DNA of 18,410 nucleotides from DASRJX01 sp035649235 (GCA_035649235.1 DASRJX010000023.1:1-18410), one strand, 5' to 3'; positions 7,270 to 14,878 are shown, numbered from the stretch's first letter. Numbers and translations are program-made. The notes: generated by a model not told the origin, from the letters alone.

Positions 7270-8439
7270 CTACGGCATCGAGGCGGGCTTCTCGGAGCCG
7301 CTCACCTCGCCGGTCAGTGCTTCGAGGAAGGCGACCAGGTCGGCCTTCTCCTGCTCGCTCAGGTGCAGCGGGCGGATCTCCTTCGACAGCCACTTGTTGG
7401 GCTTGCCGCCGCGGTCGTAGAAGTCGACGACCTGCCGGAGCGTCGTCTCGCTGCCGTCGTGCATGTACGGGCCGGTCCGTGCTATCTGCCGCAGCGTCGG
7501 CGTCTTGAACGCTCCCCTGTCCACCTCCGCCTTGGTGACCTCAAAGCGGCCGAGGTCCGGCTTGGGGCGGTCCATGCCGACGCCGAGGTTGTGGTACGAC
7601 TCGTCGGTGAAGTTGAAGCCGGCATGGCAGGTGACGCAGTTCCCCTTCTGCGCGTCGTTGAAGATCGCCAGGCCACGCACCGCCGACTCGCTCATCGCCG
7701 AGGCGCCGCCGGCCTGGTGGCGGTCGAACGGCGCGTTGCCGGAGAGGACCGTGCGCTCGTAGGTGGCGATCGCCTGCGCGACGCGCTCCGCGGTGATCCC
7801 CGGCGACCCGAACGCCTCCTGGAACAGCGGCGCGTACCCCGAGATCCCGTTCAGGTTGCCGATCATCCCCTCGAGCGTGTTCCCCATCTCGATCGGGTTC
7901 TGCACGGGGCCGAGCGCCTGCGCCTCCAGGTCGGCCGCCCGGCCGTCCCAGAACTGGTCGGCGCTGAACAGCCGGTTGATGACCGTCGGAGAGTTGCGGG
8001 CGCCGGTCTTGCTGTGGATGCCGGCGGAGGTCGGCCGCCCATCGGAGAACCCCTTGTCGGGATCGTGGCAGGTGGCGCAGGAGACCGTCCCGTCCTTGCT
8101 GAGGCGGGGATCGAAGTAGAGCTGCCGGCCCAGCGCGATCTTCCGCGCCGACATCGGGTTGTCGTCGCGCACGAAAGCGGAGCCGGCCTGCAGCCCGAGC
8201 GGCAGGACGGTGCTGTGGTCTCCGGAGGCGAAGGACTCTCCCCGGCCCGCGGGTGCGGCCCCGCTCGCCGGCGCGCCCGGCGCGGGGGCGGTGGAGGAAG
8301 GGGCGGGCGGCGCCGCGCCGGGAGCCGGCGCCGTCCTGTCGGCCCCGCAGCCGAACAGAGACGCCACTGCGACCGCGGCAAGACAGGCACTCTCGAAGGA
8401 AGGCTTCGCGAACGGCGTCGGGCTGGTCCTGTCTCGCAT
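7270..8439 (-). CDS. Lipoprotein di-heme cytochrome c peroxidase (CcpA/MauG superfamily)
   Basis: The 389-residue product carries two CxxCH heme c attachment sites, CATCH at 121-125 and CVTCH at 268-272, in the spacing typical of bacterial di-heme peroxidases. Further family marks are NPIEMG (Glu184 at the position of the catalytic glutamate of the peroxidatic heme) and GPYMHDG near residue 330, whose Met is the expected axial ligand of the high-potential heme. MauG has Tyr there, so a classical hydrogen-peroxide-reducing enzyme is more likely than a MauG-type oxidase. The N-terminus has a hydrophobic segment ending in LFGC (Cys31), a good lipobox, followed by an Ala/Pro-rich linker to about residue 65; it should be membrane-anchored outside the cytoplasm. 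The ATG at 8439 has a GGGAGAG just upstream and lies 10 nt after the molybdopterin enzyme stop. It may draw electrons from a c-type cytochrome not encoded here. Confidence 0.92.
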   Translation of the reverse strand: MRDRTSPTPFAKPSFESACLAAVAVASLFGCGADRTAPAPGAAPPAPSSTAPAPGAPASGAAPAGRGESFASGDHSTVLPLGLQAGSAFVRDDNPMSARKIALGRQLYFDPRLSKDGTVSCATCHDPDKGFSDGRPTSAGIHSKTGARNSPTVINRLFSADQFWDGRAADLEAQALGPVQNPIEMGNTLEGMIGNLNGISGYAPLFQEAFGSPGITAERVAQAIATYERTVLSGNAPFDRHQAGGASAMSESAVRGLAIFNDAQKGNCVTCHAGFNFTDESYHNLGVGMDRPKPDLGRFEVTKAEVDRGAFKTPTLRQIARTGPYMHDGSETTLRQVVDFYDRGGKPNKWLSKEIRPLHLSEQEKADLVAFLEALTGEVSGSEKPASMP

Positions 8440-8449
8440 CGCTCTCCCG

Positions 8450-10465
8450 CTAGACCGCGCTCACCTCGACGCGGGCGTCGTTGAAGCAGGCGCCTCCCGA
8501 GACCTCCGACACGGTGTCGGAGACCAGGGCGTTGCCGACCAGGCCGTTCCGGGTGTGCCGGTTCCAGATCCCTTTCGGAAGATTGACGACCCCCGGACGG
8601 ATGTCCCGGTCGAGCCGCACGCGCACGACCACCTCGCCGAGGCCGTTGAACACCCGCACCGTGTCCCCGTCCTGGAGGCTGCGCGGCCGGGCGTCGTCCG
8701 GGTGCATGGCGAGGAACGCCTCCTTGAACCCGTACTCGGCCAGGCTGGAGGAGATCGTCCGATCGGTGGCGGGCGAGATGAGGGCGAGCGGGAACGCCGC
8801 CCCTCCGGCCGCCGCCGGCTCCTCCGGCCGGAACCGGTAGGGCTCGGCCCCCAGCTCCTCGGGCCACAGGTGCGCCTTCCTGTCCTTCGTGTTCGGCAGG
8901 ACGTTCACGAACTGCACCGGCCGCTCTCCCGGGAAGTCGACGTGGAGAATCCCGCGCTCGCGCAGCCGCTGCAGCCGCGCCTCGGCCCCGCTCACCTCGA
9001 GTGGGGCCTCGATGGCGTCGAGCGCGAGCCGGAGGAGCGCCTCCCCGGTCGGGTACTCCCCCGCCATGCCGAGGCGCTGCGCCAGGTCGCGGAAGACCAC
9101 CTCGTTCGGCCGCGACTCGCCGACCGGTGCTACGACCGGCTCCCCGAGGAAGACGCCGTACGATCCGTACGACTTGCTCAGCTCCGTGTGCTCCAGGAAG
9201 GTCGTCGCCGGCAGCAAGATGTCGGCGTACAGCGCCGTGTCGGTCATCACCTGGTCGAAGACGACCGTGAACAGGTCTTCCCGCCCCAGGCCACGCAGCA
9301 CGCGGTTCTGGTCCGGGATCGTGGCCGCCGGGTTCGCGTTGTAGACGAAGAGGACGCGCACCGGCGGCGAGGCCTCTTCGAGCAGGACCCGGCCGAGCCG
9401 GTTCATGTTGATGGTCCGTGTCTCAGGCTCCGGAATCCCGGCCAGGGCCTCGTCGTTGACGCGGTAGGCGGACGAGTTCGACAGAGTGTAGCCGCCTCCC
9501 CGCACGCCGAACTTCCCCGCCACCGCCGGCAGCGCCAGGACCGCTGCGGCCGCCGCCTCTCCGTTGCGGTTGCGCTCCAGACCCCAGCCGCAGCGCACCA
9601 GGGCCGGGCTGGCCGAGCCGTAGGCCTCTGCGACCGTTGCGATCAGCCGCGCCTCGACGCGGGCGATCGCCGCGGCGCGCTCCAGCGTCATGCCCCGGGC
9701 GCACTCGAGAAGCCTCTCCCAGCCCGTCGCATGGGCCTCCAGGAAGGCTCGATCGACGCGACCCTGCCGCTCCAGGTGCCCGATCATCGCCAGCGCCACC
9801 ACGACGTCGGTGCCGGGATAGACCGGCAGGTGGAAGTCGCAGCTCCCCTCCCCCATGATCCGGCGGGGATCGACGACCGCGATCTTCGCCCCGGCGGCGC
9901 GGGCGGCCTTGAGATACGGCACCAGGTGGATGTTGCTGTCCCGCGGATTGGCGCCCCAGACGAGGATGAAACGCGCCGCCTCGAAATCCAACGGGTCGAC
10001 GGTCGGCATCTTCCCGTACAGGGCCCGGGCCGCGGCGCCCGTGGGAGCGGCGCAGACCGTGGTCGCCAGGCGCGACGCGCCCAGGGAGCGGAACAGCCGC
10101 GTGTCGGTCGCCCCCATGGTCAGAAGCCCGTTGGAGCCGCCGTAATAGAAAGGAAGGATCGCCTCCCCGCCGCTCTCGCGGCGCGCCGCATCGAACCGCC
10201 GGGCCACCTCGTCGAGCGCCTCGTCCCAGGAGATCGGGGCGAATTCTCCTTGTCCCTTCGGCCCGGTCCGCCGCATGGGGCGCAGCAGCCGGTCGGGTCC
10301 GTAGAGGCGCTTCGTGAAGCGGCGCACCTTGCCGCAGATGAAGCCGCCGGTCACCGGGTTGACGCGCGTGCCCTCGATCGACACGACCCGATCGGCCTCG
10401 ACCTTCACCTCGAGGCTGCAGCGGTCGGGGCAGTCCAGAGGGCAGACCGACTGATGGGTGCTCAC
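8450..10465 (-). CDS. Molybdopterin oxidoreductase, [4Fe-4S]-containing
   Basis: The 671-residue protein belongs to the DMSO reductase / formate dehydrogenase superfamily. The N-terminus holds a 4Fe-4S site, CPLDCPDRC (Cys8, Cys12, Cys16) plus Cys44 in FICGK. Next come molybdopterin-binding elements: ILVWGANPRDSNIH, the VVDPRR region, VLFVYNANPAATIPDQN and DILLPATTFLEHTE, and a C-terminal molydopterin dinucleotide-binding domain from about residue 550 with PDDARPRSLQDGDTVRV and NRHTRNGLVGNAL. Cys138 (TTVCAAP) is a candidate molybdenum ligand. There is no Tat signal, so it should work in the cytoplasm. The substrate is not recognisable; it belongs to the poorly characterised group often annotated simply as molybdopterin oxidoreductase. 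The GTG start overlaps the prolyl oligopeptidase stop in GTGA, and the frame upstream lies inside that gene. A separate iron-sulfur or membrane subunit is not seen nearby. Confidence 0.9.
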   Translation of the reverse strand: MSTHQSVCPLDCPDRCSLEVKVEADRVVSIEGTRVNPVTGGFICGKVRRFTKRLYGPDRLLRPMRRTGPKGQGEFAPISWDEALDEVARRFDAARRESGGEAILPFYYGGSNGLLTMGATDTRLFRSLGASRLATTVCAAPTGAAARALYGKMPTVDPLDFEAARFILVWGANPRDSNIHLVPYLKAARAAGAKIAVVDPRRIMGEGSCDFHLPVYPGTDVVVALAMIGHLERQGRVDRAFLEAHATGWERLLECARGMTLERAAAIARVEARLIATVAEAYGSASPALVRCGWGLERNRNGEAAAAAVLALPAVAGKFGVRGGGYTLSNSSAYRVNDEALAGIPEPETRTINMNRLGRVLLEEASPPVRVLFVYNANPAATIPDQNRVLRGLGREDLFTVVFDQVMTDTALYADILLPATTFLEHTELSKSYGSYGVFLGEPVVAPVGESRPNEVVFRDLAQRLGMAGEYPTGEALLRLALDAIEAPLEVSGAEARLQRLRERGILHVDFPGERPVQFVNVLPNTKDRKAHLWPEELGAEPYRFRPEEPAAAGGAAFPLALISPATDRTISSSLAEYGFKEAFLAMHPDDARPRSLQDGDTVRVFNGLGEVVVRVRLDRDIRPGVVNLPKGIWNRHTRNGLVGNALVSDTVSEVSGGACFNDARVEVSAV

Positions 10466-12630
10466 GAGGCGGCCCGCTGCTCCAGCCCGAGCTGCCAGAG
10501 GAGGAAGGTCCAGACATCCGCCGCCTCGTCGATCTGCTTGCTGAGCGGCTTGCCGACGCCGTGTCCGGCGCGCGTCTCGGTGCGCAGCAGGATCGGCCGA
10601 TCCGACCCGGTCGAGACTTGCAAGAGCGCCGCCATCTTGCGGGCGTGCATCGGGTCGACGCGGCTGTCGCTGTCGGCCGTGGTCAGCAGGATGGACGGGT
10701 AGGCGGTCCCCTTCTTGACGTGATGGTACGGGGAGTAGGCGCGCAGGTACTGGAACTGATCGGGCGACTCCGCCGAGCCGTACTCGGGCACCCAGAGGCG
10801 GGCGATCCGGAAGTTCTGGTAGCGGAGCATGTCGAGGAGCGGCACCTGGCAGACGACGGCCTTGAACAGTTCCGGATGCTGCGTCAGGGCCGCCCCCACG
10901 AGCAGCCCGCCGTTGCTGCCGCCCCTGATCGCCAGGCGGTCGGGGCGCGTGTACTTTTTCTGGATCAGCCACTCGGCGGCCGCGGCGAAATCGTCGAAGA
11001 CGTTCTGCTTCTTCTCCAGCATGCCGGCCCGGTGCCAGGCCTCGCCGTACTCCCCGCCGCCTCTCAGGTTGACCTCCGCGAACACGCCGCCGCGCTCCAG
11101 CCACAGGACGAGGGCGCGGGAGAACTCCGGCATCTGGCTGACGTCGAAGCCGCCGTAGCCATAGAGCAGCGTCGGGTTCGCCCCGCTCCGCTTCAGGCCC
11201 CGGAGCGAGACCAGGAACATCGACAGGCGCGTCCCATCCTTGGACGGGAAGAAGACCTGCTCCACGTCGAAGCGCGACAGATCGACGTCCGCCGCCACCT
11301 TCCTCCAGACGGACGCGGTACGGGTCCCGAGATCGAGGCGCTGCACCTGGGGCGGAACGGCGTAGGACGAGAAGTCGAAGAAAACCTCCTTGCCATTGTG
11401 CTCCCCGCCGAGGAACTCGATCGTCCCCAGCCCGGGGAGCGCGACCTCTTTCAGGCGCGCGCCGTCCGCGCCGTGCAGGGCGACGCGGGACGAGGCGTCC
11501 TTCATCGTCAGGGTGACGATCTGCCCCCCCACGACGATGAACTGGGAGAGCACGGCGTCGCTCTCGGGGATCCGCACCTTCCAGCCGGCGCGCTCCGGGC
11601 GGGCGGGATCGATCGCCAGCAGGCGGTAGCGCGGGGCATCGAGGTTGGTGCGGACGTAGAGGGTTCCGTCCAGGACGCCGCCCATGAACAGCGCGTCGAG
11701 ACCGACCGCCACCGGCACGAACGGGGACTTGTCGCGCGCCAGATCGCGCACCAGGAGGTCGGAGCGGGCCCAGCCGTCGAACACCATGACGGTGAGCCAG
11801 CGGCCATCGGGCGACACGTCGATCTGGATGATCTCCTCGGGCTTGCGCTCGGCGCCGAAGATCTCCGGGTCGTCGACGGCGTCGGCGCCGAGCCTGTGGA
11901 AGAAGACGTGGCGGTTGTAGTTCTCCTGCCCGACGGGGACCGATCCGGGCGCCGGGTAGCGGGTGTAGTAGAAGCCGCTGTTGTCGGGCAGCCAGCCGAG
12001 CGAGCAGTAGCGCGTGTGCTGGATCATGTCGGGACGGTCCTTCCCCGTCGCCACGTCACGGACCCGGAGGACGCTCTTCTCGTCTCCGCTCGTCGACACG
12101 CCGTAGGCGAGCAGCGACCCGTCCCGCGACGGGAACCACCAGTCGAGGGCCGCCGTCCCGTCGGCGCTCAGCTGGTTGGGATCGACGAGCGCCCGGTCGG
12201 GACCGTCGAGGCCCTGCCGCACGTAGAGGATCGGCTGGTTCTGCTCCCCCTCGCGCCGGGTGTAGAAGTAGCGCGGTCCGCGCACCTCCGGGACGCCTAA
12301 CGTGCCTATGGACAGGAGAGCCGCCAGCCGCTCCTTGACCTGGGCGCGGCCCGGACGCTGCTGGAGGAGCGACGCGGTGTAGGCGTTCTGCGCCTCGGTC
12401 CAGGTCTTGACCTCCTGGGAGTCGCCGTCTTCGAGCCAGCGGTAGGGGTCGGAGATCGGCACGCCGTGGACGGTGTCCACGATCTCCTCGATCCGGGTCG
12501 CGGGCGGCCGCGGCACGTTAGGCCCTTTATCGCCGCCGCTCGCGCCGGAGGCCGCGAGGCCTGAGGAGACGAGGGCCAGGCAGGCCAGGGCACACCCGGC
12601 CGGCACGAGTTTCAGTCTCGGGGAGTCCAT
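10462..12630 (-). CDS. Exported prolyl oligopeptidase (S9A family)
   Basis: The 722-residue serine peptidase has all parts of the S9A family. After a cleavable signal peptide (basic start, then a hydrophobic stretch to about residue 30) comes the N-terminal VHGVPISDPYRWLED motif, a seven-bladed propeller region (about 100-450) and a C-terminal alpha/beta hydrolase domain. The catalytic triad is complete: Ser572 in GGSNGG, Asp655 in DSDSRV and His690 in RAGHGVGK. The enzyme cleaves short peptides after proline; the propeller excludes folded proteins. Export implies action in the periplasm. The ATG at 12630 has a GAGGTG Shine-Dalgarno sequence that overlaps the bufC stop codon, only 12 nt away, so it is read from the bufferin transcript. 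Whether it trims the bufferin peptide or is simply a scavenging peptidase cannot be told. Its stop overlaps the GTG of the molybdopterin enzyme. Confidence 0.94.
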   Translation of the reverse strand: MDSPRLKLVPAGCALACLALVSSGLAASGASGGDKGPNVPRPPATRIEEIVDTVHGVPISDPYRWLEDGDSQEVKTWTEAQNAYTASLLQQRPGRAQVKERLAALLSIGTLGVPEVRGPRYFYTRREGEQNQPILYVRQGLDGPDRALVDPNQLSADGTAALDWWFPSRDGSLLAYGVSTSGDEKSVLRVRDVATGKDRPDMIQHTRYCSLGWLPDNSGFYYTRYPAPGSVPVGQENYNRHVFFHRLGADAVDDPEIFGAERKPEEIIQIDVSPDGRWLTVMVFDGWARSDLLVRDLARDKSPFVPVAVGLDALFMGGVLDGTLYVRTNLDAPRYRLLAIDPARPERAGWKVRIPESDAVLSQFIVVGGQIVTLTMKDASSRVALHGADGARLKEVALPGLGTIEFLGGEHNGKEVFFDFSSYAVPPQVQRLDLGTRTASVWRKVAADVDLSRFDVEQVFFPSKDGTRLSMFLVSLRGLKRSGANPTLLYGYGGFDVSQMPEFSRALVLWLERGGVFAEVNLRGGGEYGEAWHRAGMLEKKQNVFDDFAAAAEWLIQKKYTRPDRLAIRGGSNGGLLVGAALTQHPELFKAVVCQVPLLDMLRYQNFRIARLWVPEYGSAESPDQFQYLRAYSPYHHVKKGTAYPSILLTTADSDSRVDPMHARKMAALLQVSTGSDRPILLRTETRAGHGVGKPLSKQIDEAADVWTFLLWQLGLEQRAAS

Positions 12631-12642
12631 CGGAAGGGCACC

Positions 12643-13596
12643 TCAATCGGATTCGGTTTGACCCGCCAGAAGTCCGTCGTCGATCCAGCCCTGGAAAATC
12701 CGGCCGAAGCGCTCCGTCGCCCGCGCCGCCGACCGGCCCGCGGCCAGGCGCTGCGCGATGCGGGCCAGAGGCTCGCCCGCGCCCAGGAGCTCGAGTCCGT
12801 CCGCCTCCTCGGCGTCGATCGCTCGATGATAAACGACGAAGCCCCGGCGCCAGACGCGCACCGCGGTGTCGCGGCGCGGGAACCGTGGCAGGTCCACGGC
12901 GGGGCCCTCGGCATGCAGGCGGCACGTCTCGGCCGCCATCCCCGCGCCGCTGTGGATTTCGTGCCCGTCCGGCTCCGCGCCGGCTCCTTCGCCCGCCGCC
13001 TGTGCTTTGGCGCGCTCCTTCATCTCGGTCCACAGTCGCGGCGCGTCGTGCGCGAGCCTCAGGAGGGCAAAGGCAGGGACGAGGGCGAAGCGCACGCTCC
13101 CCGCCGTCTCCTGGGGCAGCCGGGCCAACTCCTCCCGCGTGAGGGGCGCCGCGTCGGCAGCATCGAAGAGATCCGCCCGCGTCCACTCCAGCCGCGCGAG
13201 ATCGGCCAGCACCGGGCACTCCCGTCCCAGGGGGTGGTTTTCGAGGAAGGCCGGCAACCGCGACCCGAGGTGCCGCAGCGAGGGGTGCTCCGACGGATGC
13301 CGCAGCAGGTAATCGGTGACCAGGTTATGGAACCGGTCGGGCCCGCAGGCCTCGAACAGCCTCGGATAATCCTCGCGCAGGCAGTCGAGGAGCCGGTAGA
13401 AATACATGTTGGCGTAGATGTCCAGCCGATCGGCGGCCGGCAGCCGCTCGTCTCCCTCGATCAGTTGGTCGAGATCGGAGGGCCCCGCCTCCACCCGGCG
13501 CAGCATCGCTTCGAACCCCGGGCGTACGCCCTCGGGCGCCGTGATCAGGTCCCAGAAGAACGTCTGCGCCCGCTTCAGGCCGAACGCCGTGCTCAT
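12643..13596 (-). CDS. bufC: DUF2063 protein, MNIO partner (BufC/HvfC type)
   Basis: The 317-residue protein has the DUF2063 N-terminal domain, shown by RLDIYANMYFYRLLDCLREDYP and the following LLRHPSEHPSLRHLG and LPAFLENHP motifs. The C-terminal half (about residues 230-310), with the VWRRGFVVYHR and GRIFQGWIDDGLL segments, resembles a winged-helix-like recognition domain. In characterised systems these proteins bind the precursor peptide and present it to the DUF692/MNIO enzyme; older annotations call them putative DNA-binding proteins. The ATG at 13596 overlaps the stop of the MNIO gene (ATGA), a strong sign of coupled synthesis of a two-protein complex. A charged Ala/Glu-rich linker around residues 195-225 joins the halves. 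The product is cytoplasmic, as expected for modification before export. The gene symbol follows the bufferin nomenclature by family and gene order, not by direct proof. Confidence 0.88.
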   Translation of the reverse strand: MSTAFGLKRAQTFFWDLITAPEGVRPGFEAMLRRVEAGPSDLDQLIEGDERLPAADRLDIYANMYFYRLLDCLREDYPRLFEACGPDRFHNLVTDYLLRHPSEHPSLRHLGSRLPAFLENHPLGRECPVLADLARLEWTRADLFDAADAAPLTREELARLPQETAGSVRFALVPAFALLRLAHDAPRLWTEMKERAKAQAAGEGAGAEPDGHEIHSGAGMAAETCRLHAEGPAVDLPRFPRRDTAVRVWRRGFVVYHRAIDAEEADGLELLGAGEPLARIAQRLAAGRSAARATERFGRIFQGWIDDGLLAGQTESD

Positions 13597-14465
13597 GCGA
13601 CCACCGCGGGCGCGGCTTCCGCCAGGATCGCCCCGTGAATGGCCCGGGCCCGCTCCGATTCCGCCTCCAGCCGATCGAAGGCCGGGATCCGGTCGTCCCA
13701 CTCGATGAGCGTGCTGGTGGCGCCGAAACGGCGGACCGCCGCGGCGTACAGGTCCCACACGGGGTCGGCGACGGGATGATCGTGCGTGTCGAGGAGGTAA
13801 AGCCCCTTGTCGGAGTGCCCGGCGAGATGGAACTGCCACACCGCGTCCTGCGGCACGCCCTCCAGGTAGGCGTTGGGATCGAAGCCGTGGTTGCGGGCGC
13901 TGACGTAGATGTTGTTCACGTCCAGCAGGATGCCGCACCCGGCGCGCCGCGAGACTTCGGCGAGGAACTCCCACTCCGGCACCTGCGAGTGCCGGTACGC
14001 GACGTAGCTCGAGACGTTCTCGAGCGCGATCGGCCGACCGAGGCGCTCCTGCACCCGCTGCACGCGCGCGACGACGTGCCCCAGGGCCTCCTCCGTGTAA
14101 GGGAGCGGCAGGAGGTCGTGCGCCTGGTGCCCGCCGACGCTCGTCCAGCAGAGATGGTCGGAGATCCAGGCCGGCTGGACCCGCTCGGCCAGGCGGACCA
14201 GATCGTCGAGGTAACGTTCGTCCAGCGGGTCGGTCGAACCGATCGACAGCGACACGCCGTGCATCACCAGCGGGTAACGATCCCGCATCCGCCCGAGGAC
14301 GTCGAGCGGCTTCCCCCCTGCCGCCATGAAGTTCTCGGAGATGATCTCGAACCAGTCAATCCGTGTGGGGCCGGACAGGACCCGTTCGAAGTGGTCGCGG
14401 CGGAGACCCACACCGTGGCCGAGGAAGGGGGGGCGGCGGGCGGTGTGGTCTGCAGGCATGGTCAT
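13593..14465 (-). CDS. bufB: DUF692 multinuclear non-heme iron oxidative enzyme (MNIO; BufB/HvfB type)
   Basis: The 290-residue TIM-barrel enzyme keeps the metal ligand set of the DUF692/MNIO family: His69 in MHGVSLSIGS, His104 in ISDHLCW, Glu149 in ALENVSSY, Asp182 and nearby residues in LLDVNNIYVSARNHGFD, His213 and His217 in FHLAGHSD, Asp226 and His228 in DTHDH, and Glu255 in IEWDD. MNIO enzymes use two or three iron ions and oxygen to oxidise cysteine residues of ribosomal peptides; in bufferin systems they make copper-binding 5-thiooxazole groups. The substrate here should be the Cys-rich peptide encoded just upstream. Three in-frame ATGs are possible: 14483 (inside the stem-loop), 14465 (just after it) and 14459. 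I chose 14465 because it lies right outside the hairpin; none has a good Shine-Dalgarno sequence. The frame stays open upstream to 15065, but that stretch overlaps bufA2 and is not a convincing protein. Confidence 0.92.
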   Translation of the reverse strand: MTMPADHTARRPPFLGHGVGLRRDHFERVLSGPTRIDWFEIISENFMAAGGKPLDVLGRMRDRYPLVMHGVSLSIGSTDPLDERYLDDLVRLAERVQPAWISDHLCWTSVGGHQAHDLLPLPYTEEALGHVVARVQRVQERLGRPIALENVSSYVAYRHSQVPEWEFLAEVSRRAGCGILLDVNNIYVSARNHGFDPNAYLEGVPQDAVWQFHLAGHSDKGLYLLDTHDHPVADPVWDLYAAAVRRFGATSTLIEWDDRIPAFDRLEAESERARAIHGAILAEAAPAVVA

Positions 14466-14505
14466 CCGGAGGCCCCGGGCCATGATCCCGGCCCGGGGCC
14501 TCCGG
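14466..14505 (-). promoter_or_regulatory. Perfect 16-bp intercistronic stem-loop between bufA2 and bufB
   Basis: Arms at 14466-14481 and 14490-14505 are exactly complementary (16 bp, nearly all G:C) around an 8-nt loop. It begins nine bases after the bufA2 stop and ends against the bufB ATG at 14465. No T-run follows in the minus direction, so it is not a standard intrinsic terminator. Likely roles are protecting the upstream peptide mRNA from 3' exonucleases, partial termination, or hiding the bufB start region. A GGAGG lies in the 5' arm. Confidence 0.85.
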
Positions 14506-14514
14506 CCAGGTGAC

Positions 14515-14796
14515 CTACTTCTTCTCTTCCTTGACGACCGTGCCGCCCTTGTCCGTGCACTCCTTCTCGCTCTTGACCTTGACCCAGCCCTTGCCCTTGC
14601 ACTCGTTCTTGCCAGCGCAGGCATGGCTGCCGTCGGCGGAGGCACAGGCTCCGTGACCCTTGCACGAGTTGATACCGGCGCACTTGACGCTGCCCTCGTC
14701 CTTCTTGCCCTCGTCGCCGGTGAACTGGTAACCGGTGGCGAGCATTCCGACGACGGCCGCGGCGACAGCGAATCCAACTGCCTTCTTGCTCGACAT
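14515..14796 (-). CDS. bufA2: Cys-rich bufferin-type metallophore precursor (BufA2 family)
   Basis: The 93-residue peptide has a basic start (MSSKKA), a hydrophobic export segment to about residue 22, a charged spacer (GDEGKKDEG) and a Cys-rich core. The six cysteines are 39, 45, 51, 60, 66 and 80. The core contains two copies of CAGxNxCKGxG (39-49 and 60-70), then GWVKVKSEKECTDKGG, the layout of the BufA2 family of bufferin precursors. Bufferins are ribosomal peptides whose cysteines are oxidised by the MNIO enzyme, after which the peptide is exported and binds copper in the periplasm; that function is transferred here by family and context. A strong AAGGAGGA Shine-Dalgarno sequence (14802-14809) lies 5 nt before the ATG, stronger than for any other gene of the operon, fitting a highly produced small peptide. 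The last residues are Lys/Glu-rich. It is the first gene of the operon, under its own promoter. Confidence 0.88.
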   Translation of the reverse strand: MSSKKAVGFAVAAAVVGMLATGYQFTGDEGKKDEGSVKCAGINSCKGHGACASADGSHACAGKNECKGKGWVKVKSEKECTDKGGTVVKEEKK

Positions 14797-14878
14797 TCGA
14801 ATCCTCCTTCCGGGATGTAGATGTGTTGATGGGACTTCGTAGGGTGATGCCCGGTCATCCTCCCTGAGGTAGTGCCGT

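Noticed and set aside
7270..8439. Assignment of the di-heme protein as MauG-type cofactor-maturing enzyme
   Set aside because: The predicted axial ligand motif GPYMHDG has Met where MauG has Tyr, and no amine dehydrogenase genes are present.
5461..10702. Two very long plus-strand frames (5461-8484 and 8159-10702)
   Set aside because: They lie opposite genes with complete catalytic motifs (aminotransferase, FAD enzyme, di-heme peroxidase, molybdopterin enzyme) and show only charged low-complexity sequence.
10561..12300. Plus-strand frame of 579 codons opposite the prolyl oligopeptidase
   Set aside because: Antisense shadow; the minus strand has the full peptidase with intact triad.
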